The notes under the pieces: generated by a model
Told to the model about the DNA's origin: nothing
Database searches by the model: none
The model's input: only the letters and a program-made list of their open reading frames with translations
Translations under genes and position numbers: made by a program
Part shown: positions 8,006 to 13,070 of the stretch, piece after piece
Layout of the letters: the number at the start of each line of letters is the position of its first letter
Numbering within the stretch: position 1 is the stretch's first letter
Source: Draconibacterium orientale
GTDB taxonomy: Bacteria > Bacteroidota > Bacteroidia > Bacteroidales > UBA12170
Assembly: GCA_020718315.1 (NCBI GenBank)
Contig: DYSK01000053.1
Location: forward strand, 1-13,070
Length of the DNA stretch: 13,070 nucleotides
Direction: 5' to 3'

Positions 8006-8770
8006 ATGAATCGTTTACTATCCAGCTTTCCAAAAGACTACCCCCAATTGAGTACACAAAATTTTGTTTCTTGGCACGATGTAGATTTTAAAGGCCATCT
8101 GAGCCTCCCTTCAATGTTCAATTTCACCCAAGAAACGGCATGGAAACACGCCGAAGAAATTGGACTTGGCTTCGAAAAATTGGGAAATCAAAATTTGGCA
8201 TGGGTTCTTTTTGGAATTAGAATCAAAGCAATGAACACATGGCCTACTTGGCAAGATCGATTTACAATTGAAACGCAACCAAAAGGAATTAGCGGAATGT
8301 TTGCCAACCGCGATTACCGAATGTTAAATACAAAAAACGAATTAATTGCCATTGGATCCTCCAATTGGGTGATTATCGAAATTGACTCTCGCCGACCGCA
8401 ACGATTAGATCATCATTTTAGTCATCTGCGTTTTGTGGATGGAAGTGTTAACTTGATCGAGCGCCTCAAACCGAAAGAAGAATTTCCGTATTTACTTTCT
8501 GCCCATAAAGTAAAATCGAGCGACATCGATTTGTATGGTCACGTGAACAATGCTAAATACATTTCTTGGCTGAGCGATTTGTACACGCCCGATCAGCTCG
8601 CCAATCATCCATTGGATGAAATCCTGATCAATTTTGTTCAAGAAACGCGTTTTGGAGAAGAAATTGAAATTTATTCTGATCGGCTTGAAAATAGCGGCAA
8701 AGTAAAATATAAGATGCAACGGAAATCGGACAATCGGACAATCCTTTTAGCCGAAATAGACTGGAATTAA
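8006..8770 (+). CDS. Acyl-ACP thioesterase (FatA/FatB-like family)
   Basis: A 254-residue protein with two hotdog halves that would release fatty acids from acyl carrier protein in the cytoplasm. The first half carries WHDVDFKGHLSLPSMFNFTQETAWKHAE (residues 23-50), typical of the PF01643 family, followed by a strand run containing WVLFGIRI. The second half starts near residue 164 with the signature SDIDLYGHVNNAKYISWL (172-189). Compared from memory with plant FatB (Asp281, Asn283, His285, Glu319), Asp175 and His179 are kept, Glu213 fits the later acidic residue, and Asn is replaced by Tyr177. A DLYGHVNN-type motif also occurs in simpler 4HBT thioesterases, so the acyl-carrier preference (ACP or CoA) is not certain. 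ispG follows 11 bases downstream on the same strand. Confidence 0.87.
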   Translation: MNRLLSSFPKDYPQLSTQNFVSWHDVDFKGHLSLPSMFNFTQETAWKHAEEIGLGFEKLGNQNLAWVLFGIRIKAMNTWPTWQDRFTIETQPKGISGMFANRDYRMLNTKNELIAIGSSNWVIIEIDSRRPQRLDHHFSHLRFVDGSVNLIERLKPKEEFPYLLSAHKVKSSDIDLYGHVNNAKYISWLSDLYTPDQLANHPLDEILINFVQETRFGEEIEIYSDRLENSGKVKYKMQRKSDNRTILLAEIDWN

Positions 8771-8781
8771 CAACATTCGAA

Positions 8782-10683
8782 ATGCAATCACAAGAAGATA
8801 GATTCGCTCATTTATTCGTACAAGATCGGTTTCAATCGAATCAATTTCCTATTGGATCACTCTTTATTGGAGGCGATTCTCCCGTAATTGTTCAGTCGAT
8901 GACCAATACCAATACACTGGATACCAAAGCCACAGTGGAGCAATGTATTCGTATTTTTGATGCAGGCGCACAAATGGTGCGAATTGCTACGCAAGGAATT
9001 GCTGAGGCGGAAAATCTAAAAAATATCAAAGCCGAATTATTAACTAAAGGCTATTCCTCACCGCTGGTTGCCGATGTTCATTTTCTTCCCAATGCGGCCG
9101 AAATTGCAGCCAAATATGTGGAGAAAGTCCGAATAAACCCCGGCAATTACGCCGAAAAAACTCCGCAGTCCGACTATTCGCCAATGGAATATCAACAAGC
9201 CTTGGATCGGATCGCTCAAAAGTTAAAACCTTTGATTCAAATTTGCAAAGAAAACGAAACGGCCATTCGCATTGGTGTAAATCACGGGGCTTTGTCCAAT
9301 CGGATTTTGAGTAGATATGGAAATACACCGGAAGGGATGGTGGAGTCTGCCTTGGAATTTATTCGGGTTTTTGAAGATGCTCAGTTCTACAATCTTGTTG
9401 TTTCCCTCAAATCGAGTCATGTGCAAAGTATGGTGTACGCAAATCGCCTACTGGCAGCTCGTATGAAAGAAAACAATCACCTTTATCCCATTCATTTGGG
9501 CGTTACAGAAGCAGGAAATGGATTGGCAGGTCGCCAAAAATCCATTGGCGGAATAGCCTCTTTGCTAAACGATGGAATAGGCGATACGATTCGAGTTTCC
9601 TTAACAGAAGCTCCTGAAAACGAAATCCCGCTGGCAAAAAACCTGATCGAATATTTTCAAAAAAACAAATCTAAATACACCGAAACCCTATTTAAACCTT
9701 GGTTCAATCCAACTGAATATCAAAAAAGAAAAAGCAATACAGTCTTGAATATAGGCGGAAAAAATCAGGCTGTTGTGGTTTTGGGAATTGGATACAAAAG
9801 CAGTTGCAGTATGCAAAAACCGTATCCCGATTTTTTGGCGCCCAACGAAGATATCGCCTATTTAGGGAACGAAAGACCGATTTTCTTTCAAGAGGATAAA
9901 GTGTATATCCAAAACTATTCGGTGTGGAAAAACGAACAATCCAATTGCTTTCCTCTTCTTTCCTTTAGAGAATGGGAGTCGGTTTCTTTGGCCAACGAAC
10001 AAATTGTTTTTGTACAACTAAACCTAGCGGAGTTGCAGCTTTCGGAAACAATAAAAAGGCTGAAAAATTCCAATTCCTTGGTCTTGATTTTAGAAGCAAT
10101 AAGTGATAATCCAATCGCGGAATGGCGCACCGCTTTTTGGCGATTGCACGAAAATGAAGTAGATCTACCGGTAGTTCTTCATCGAAAATTTGAAGCGCAT
10201 CAAAACGATCAATTTCTTTTGGAGAGTACTGCCTTGTTTTCTTCCTTGCTTCTGGATGGTTTTGGCGATGGTATTTGGCTGCAAGATTTAGGATGTGTTC
10301 ACCGCGAAACCACCAAACAAATCGCTTTTGGATTGCTGCAAAGTTGCCGCTTGCGTCAATCACAAACAGAATATATTGCTTGCCCATCGTGCGCCCGAAT
10401 GCTTTTTGATATCGAAAAACGATTGGAAGAAGTGCGGAAAAAAACCAAACCATTCAAACATTTGAAAATTGCTGTGATGGGTTGTGTGGTAAATGGGCTG
10501 GACGAGATGGCAGATGCCGACTACGGATATGTTGGAAGCGTTCCGGGGAAAGTGAACCTGTACAAGGGAAATTTGCTGATGGGAAAAAATATAAACGAAG
10601 AAAACGCTTCGGACATGCTGGTAGCTTTGATAAAAAAGGAAGGCGATTGGCAAATCCAAAAGCATAAAAAAAGCCCTGTCTGA
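8782..10683 (+). CDS. ispG: 4-hydroxy-3-methylbut-2-enyl diphosphate synthase (IspG/GcpE), long form
   Basis: Catalyses the reductive ring opening of MEcPP to HMBPP, the penultimate MEP-pathway step, with a [4Fe-4S] cluster. At 633 residues it is the long form found in Bacteroidota, Chlamydiae and plants. The TIM-barrel part (about 20-300) shows VIVQSMTNTNTLDTKATVEQ (35-54), VADVHFLPN (97-104), KVRINPGNY, RIGVNHGALSNRI (163-175) and LGVTEAGNG (239-247). Residues about 310-500 form the extra A*-type insertion. The cluster domain holds CPSC (Cys534, Cys537), Cys568 in VMGCVVNG, and Glu575, followed by MADADYGYVG. The usual NGPGE next to the fourth ligand reads NGLDE (571-575) here, and CPSCGR reads CPSCAR. 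The frame is continuous through this point, so no frameshift is involved. The final codons overlap the terminator of the convergent nuclease gene. Confidence 0.96.
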   Translation: MQSQEDRFAHLFVQDRFQSNQFPIGSLFIGGDSPVIVQSMTNTNTLDTKATVEQCIRIFDAGAQMVRIATQGIAEAENLKNIKAELLTKGYSSPLVADVHFLPNAAEIAAKYVEKVRINPGNYAEKTPQSDYSPMEYQQALDRIAQKLKPLIQICKENETAIRIGVNHGALSNRILSRYGNTPEGMVESALEFIRVFEDAQFYNLVVSLKSSHVQSMVYANRLLAARMKENNHLYPIHLGVTEAGNGLAGRQKSIGGIASLLNDGIGDTIRVSLTEAPENEIPLAKNLIEYFQKNKSKYTETLFKPWFNPTEYQKRKSNTVLNIGGKNQAVVVLGIGYKSSCSMQKPYPDFLAPNEDIAYLGNERPIFFQEDKVYIQNYSVWKNEQSNCFPLLSFREWESVSLANEQIVFVQLNLAELQLSETIKRLKNSNSLVLILEAISDNPIAEWRTAFWRLHENEVDLPVVLHRKFEAHQNDQFLLESTALFSSLLLDGFGDGIWLQDLGCVHRETTKQIAFGLLQSCRLRQSQTEYIACPSCARMLFDIEKRLEEVRKKTKPFKHLKIAVMGCVVNGLDEMADADYGYVGSVPGKVNLYKGNLLMGKNINEENASDMLVALIKKEGDWQIQKHKKSPV

Positions 10684-10697
10684 TATAGAAAGGGCTT
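10666..10697 (-). terminator. Rho-independent terminator of the leftward nuclease gene
   Basis: On the minus strand AAGCCCT (10697-10691) pairs with AGGGCTT (10677-10671) as a 7-bp stem around a 13-base loop, and the run of T continues through 10666 to give seven T in total. It lies 23 bases beyond the nuclease stop at 10720. The T-tract and one stem arm lie inside the last codons of ispG. On the plus strand the downstream side is CACTATTTT, a poor U-tract, so termination of ispG transcription there would be weaker. Confidence 0.8.
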
Positions 10698-10719
10698 CAC
10701 TATTTTAGAGCAATTCTGT

Positions 10720-13029
10720 TTATTGCTTCACTATTTTTTGAGTATAAATATTTTTACCATCGTCAACGCGCACAAAATAGACGCCTTGCCGCAGCAAATT
10801 GATATTTATTTCTGTTTTTTGAGTCGATGAAGTAGTTTCGAGCACTTTCATTCCGACGAGATTAAATACTTCAATTTTATAATTCGAAACAAACGAATCT
10901 TTCAATTGAATATAAAATTTTCCGTTGTTTGGGTTTGGAAAGACACTTAAATCACCTGAAGTTAATTCGTTTATATTTAAAATAACCGTTGTGAATAGAT
11001 GTGTGCCTAAATATTCTGAAACTTCAGATGTGGCACTTCCAACAGCCGCCAAAGTAGCCAAGGTCCACTCGCCGCTTCCGTCAAGAACCGACATGTTTTT
11101 ATTACCGGTAGAAACACTGGCCTTGCGATATAAACTTTTTTCGGCTCCCCACAGAAGTGTTCCGCCGGGACTAGGGCCGTAAATGCAGTCAACACGGTTT
11201 CCCCACATATTTCCATCTTTCATCAAGGCAATTGGATCGTTGCCATTGAAATAAGTTGCTGATGTAATCGCATATGAAATGGCTACTGCATAAGCCGGGT
11301 TTATAGCGCCTGCATTTCTATAAACCAAAGTTTGCCAAGGGGCGATAGTACCGCTTAGAGCGTCCCCATCAGTATAAATATCAGCGTCCAAAGGGCTGTC
11401 GGTATTGCTAAATCGTCCTAAAAAATAGGTGCTCAAATCAATGGCTACATCTCCCATATTTGTAATTTCGATGTATTTGTCGTTGCTGGCTCCTTCGTAA
11501 TATTGCGAAATAATCAAGCGCGAATTCAATGATTCGTCAACAGTTGTAAAACTGATATTTGCTGTGGAGGTCGCATTGTTGCTGTAATCTTCAACAGGAT
11601 TTATTGTTACATAATAAAGTTGACTGTTTTTTAAATTGGCATTGGGCGTGAGTTTAATTAGTCTTTTTCGAGCATCAAAACTTGCTGTAAATGCGACGCT
11701 TGCTCCATTCTGATCCGTTTCCTTTAAACTCAAAAGGCTTGCTGCATTTTCGTTTGTGATTTCCGAATTATCAAAATTGCGAATATCTTCGTCGAAAGTA
11801 AAACTTATAGAAGAGGTTATAAACATTGTTGTTGCTCCATCTTCAGGAATGCTCGTAAAACTGGGCACCGTTAAATCTTGCACACGTGTAGTAAAAGTAA
11901 TTTCTGTGAATGGGTTTACATTTTCATTCGCATCTTCCACAGCAGCCAAAGAAGCGTAATAGGTTTGAACATATTTTAAATCGGCAGTGGGAGTTAAAGT
12001 TATCACCTTCTTACTATCGTCGATTGTTGCTGTGCATGCCACATCTAAACCTGAAGCGTTGATTTCTTTTAAGGAAAGCAGATTTGCAACAGTAGCGTTC
12101 GTAATTTCTGAATTGTCGAGATTACGAACGGGATTGGTAAAAACATATTTTACTATTGTATTTACCTCTACATCCGTTTCTTCGTTTTTAGGAAAAGTAC
12201 TAAAAGTAGAAGACCAAGGGGCTTCGGTTGCATTTCCCCAAAGGTATTCGGCCAACTCGGGGAAATCGATAAATGGATTGCGATTTGTTTGAAAATAAGT
12301 ATAAATAATTTCGTTACGATTTCGTTCCCAATCATCAACCGGGTCGATGCGGTTCCATTCCAAAAGAGTTGATAAACGACCAAAAATAGGCTGCTTGTCT
12401 AGAATATCAGGAATGGTTTCTGTTGGTTCCATATCAAGTTCCCCGTCTTTACCTTCATAACGTGTAGCCATATAAAAAATTATGCGGGCAACATCTCCTT
12501 TTACCGCATCGCGGGGCTCAAAAGTATATTCATTTTTATCGATGTAAGAGCCAGTAAAAATACCGTTATAGTAAACTTCGATACAGTCTTTGCAGTAATC
12601 GTAAGAGCGATTGCTGCGTGTTGAGTTTACCCCATCGTTTTCTGGACGAAGATTGTGAACATCAGTTCCAACACCGGGAGTGTCTGTATTAAAATCGCCC
12701 CGTGATTGCGGCCAAACATGCTCGCGAGTCCAACCGGTACCGTCTCTGAATTCATCACCGGCTAAACCGGCAATTATGGATTGACCGGAATACAAAAAAA
12801 TTACATTGGCTGAATTGCTAGGATCTTTGTCTGTTTGTTTTAATATATCCCAAACATCGGTGGAACTAGAAGTATAAGGAAACATAGTATGTCCCTTGAT
12901 AATGTTGTTGAGCGCATCTTTCAATGCTGCGCCTTTTAAGCCTTCTGCACTTTGATAATACGTTCCATAAGTTTGTGCAAAGGATAAACCTGTCAGAACG
13001 ACAAATAGGAATACCAGTAATTTTTTCAT
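10720..13029 (-). CDS. Secreted endonuclease I family nuclease with Ig-like, lamin-tail-like and T9SS sorting domains
   Basis: A 769-residue exported protein predicted to cut DNA or RNA outside the cell. Residues 1-18 form a signal peptide (MKKLLVFLFVVLTGLSFA, mature start near Gln19). Residues about 25-265 are the endonuclease I (EndA/NucM/Vvn-type beta-beta-alpha-metal) domain, with TREHVWPQSRGDF (101-113, His104 as the likely general base), DVHNLRPEND (123-132), STRSNRSYDYC and the GDVARIIFYMATRY helix (178-191). Two tandem Ig-like (Big_5-type) domains follow at about 280-382 and 388-497, then a lamin-tail-like domain (about 503-620, from LIISQYYEGASNDKYIEI). The last ~75 residues are a type A T9SS sorting domain (LSVFPNPNNGKFYI to the end). 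Likely roles are nutrient or phosphate scavenging, or clearing of extracellular DNA. It is transcribed alone and ends in a clear terminator. Confidence 0.93.
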   Translation of the reverse strand: MKKLLVFLFVVLTGLSFAQTYGTYYQSAEGLKGAALKDALNNIIKGHTMFPYTSSSTDVWDILKQTDKDPSNSANVIFLYSGQSIIAGLAGDEFRDGTGWTREHVWPQSRGDFNTDTPGVGTDVHNLRPENDGVNSTRSNRSYDYCKDCIEVYYNGIFTGSYIDKNEYTFEPRDAVKGDVARIIFYMATRYEGKDGELDMEPTETIPDILDKQPIFGRLSTLLEWNRIDPVDDWERNRNEIIYTYFQTNRNPFIDFPELAEYLWGNATEAPWSSTFSTFPKNEETDVEVNTIVKYVFTNPVRNLDNSEITNATVANLLSLKEINASGLDVACTATIDDSKKVITLTPTADLKYVQTYYASLAAVEDANENVNPFTEITFTTRVQDLTVPSFTSIPEDGATTMFITSSISFTFDEDIRNFDNSEITNENAASLLSLKETDQNGASVAFTASFDARKRLIKLTPNANLKNSQLYYVTINPVEDYSNNATSTANISFTTVDESLNSRLIISQYYEGASNDKYIEITNMGDVAIDLSTYFLGRFSNTDSPLDADIYTDGDALSGTIAPWQTLVYRNAGAINPAYAVAISYAITSATYFNGNDPIALMKDGNMWGNRVDCIYGPSPGGTLLWGAEKSLYRKASVSTGNKNMSVLDGSGEWTLATLAAVGSATSEVSEYLGTHLFTTVILNINELTSGDLSVFPNPNNGKFYIQLKDSFVSNYKIEVFNLVGMKVLETTSSTQKTEININLLRQGVYFVRVDDGKNIYTQKIVKQ
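11539..11784 (-). repeat. Second copy of tandem Ig-like domain repeat in the nuclease
   Basis: Encodes residues 416-497. It aligns without large gaps to residues 301-382: both contain RN-x-DNSEITN, LLSLKE, a TLTP/KLTP turn with A-x-LK, YY, VED and a final FTT. The offset between copies is 345 bases (115 codons). This is a protein-domain duplication rather than a mobile DNA repeat. Confidence 0.8.
11884..12129 (-). repeat. First copy of tandem Ig-like domain repeat in the nuclease
   Basis: Encodes residues 301-382, the N-terminal partner of the copy at 11539-11784. At protein level the two share the RN-x-DNSEITN start, LLSLKE, VED and FTT blocks. They differ mainly in the loop after LLSLKE and before the final strand, as expected for an older duplication. 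Confidence 0.8.
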
Positions 13030-13053
13030 TTTCTATAAAGTAATTTGACTTTA

Positions 13054-13061
13054 CAAAAGTA
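13054..13061 (-). promoter_or_regulatory. Candidate -7 element for the secreted nuclease gene
   Basis: Read leftward, 13061-13054 is TACTTTTG, a full match to TAnnTTTG, 24 bases upstream of the ATG at 13029. Transcription would start near 13047. The -33 element would fall beyond the right edge of the window and cannot be checked. Confidence 0.45.
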
Positions 13062-13070
13062 CTTAATTTT

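Noticed and set aside
9965..10453. A 162-codon minus-strand open frame inside ispG.
   Set aside because: It is antisense to the insertion and cluster domains of IspG, which are clearly coding, and resembles no protein family.
11539..12129. A possible DNA repeat or mobile element in the nuclease gene.
   Set aside because: The similarity follows codon frame and domain boundaries at protein level (115-codon offset), which fits duplication of an Ig-like domain rather than a mobile sequence.
1..13070. A hidden defence, toxin-antitoxin, phage, CRISPR or biosynthetic system.
   Set aside because: Every region has a supported gene or a gap under 150 bases, no regular spaced repeats or integrase/transposase motifs are visible, and the genes belong to known housekeeping or secreted-enzyme families.

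Overview
The window looks like ordinary chromosomal DNA from a member of the Bacteroidota. Four things point there. A secreted nuclease ends in a type IX secretion (Por/T9SS) sorting domain. No gene start carries a convincing Shine-Dalgarno sequence, and several starts are preceded by matches to the Bacteroidota -7 promoter element TAnnTTTG. IspG is the long form with a large internal insertion. A SUMF1-type protein carries a PEGA-like N-terminal region of a style common in this phylum. IspG implies the MEP isoprenoid route, which fits Bacteroidia or Sphingobacteriia-like lineages better than typical Flavobacteriia, many of which use mevalonate. This placement is inferred; there is no rRNA or other marker to fix it.

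Layout. At the left edge (1-357, +) is the 3' part of a group II truncated hemoglobin. It meets, by an 8-bp tail-to-tail overlap, a leftward pair (350-2400, -): a secreted SUMF1-fold protein followed 11 bp later by a thioredoxin/AhpC-like protein. A 147-bp divergent promoter region (2401-2547) separates this pair from a rightward run: a GNAT-like protein of unknown substrate (2548-3666), a complete three-domain DNA polymerase I (3700-6504) and, 5 bp after it, a DHA2-type MFS exporter (6510-7895). After a 110-bp gap with its own promoter-like element comes a second rightward pair, an acyl-ACP thioesterase (8006-8770) and IspG (8782-10683), 11 bp apart. The right end is a leftward 769-residue secreted endonuclease I with two tandem Ig-like domains, a lamin-tail-like domain and a T9SS tail (10720-13029). 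Its terminator T-tract lies inside the last codons of ispG.

How the genes relate. Most are housekeeping or envelope functions: DNA repair and replication, isoprenoid precursor synthesis, fatty-acyl release, drug or metabolite export, gas or redox handling, and extracellular DNA degradation. They form small operons rather than one pathway. All coding sequences that are complete in the window are uninterrupted. I see no mobile element, CRISPR array, tRNA, rRNA, phage gene or recognisable defence system, and no gap over 300 bases without a gene.

I did not find evidence of an undescribed system. The points most worth a second look are residue-level departures (IspG NGLDE in place of NGPGE, Tyr in place of the thioesterase active-site Asn, and the missing FGE cysteine pair), the terminator nested in a convergent gene, and the domain architecture of the secreted nuclease.
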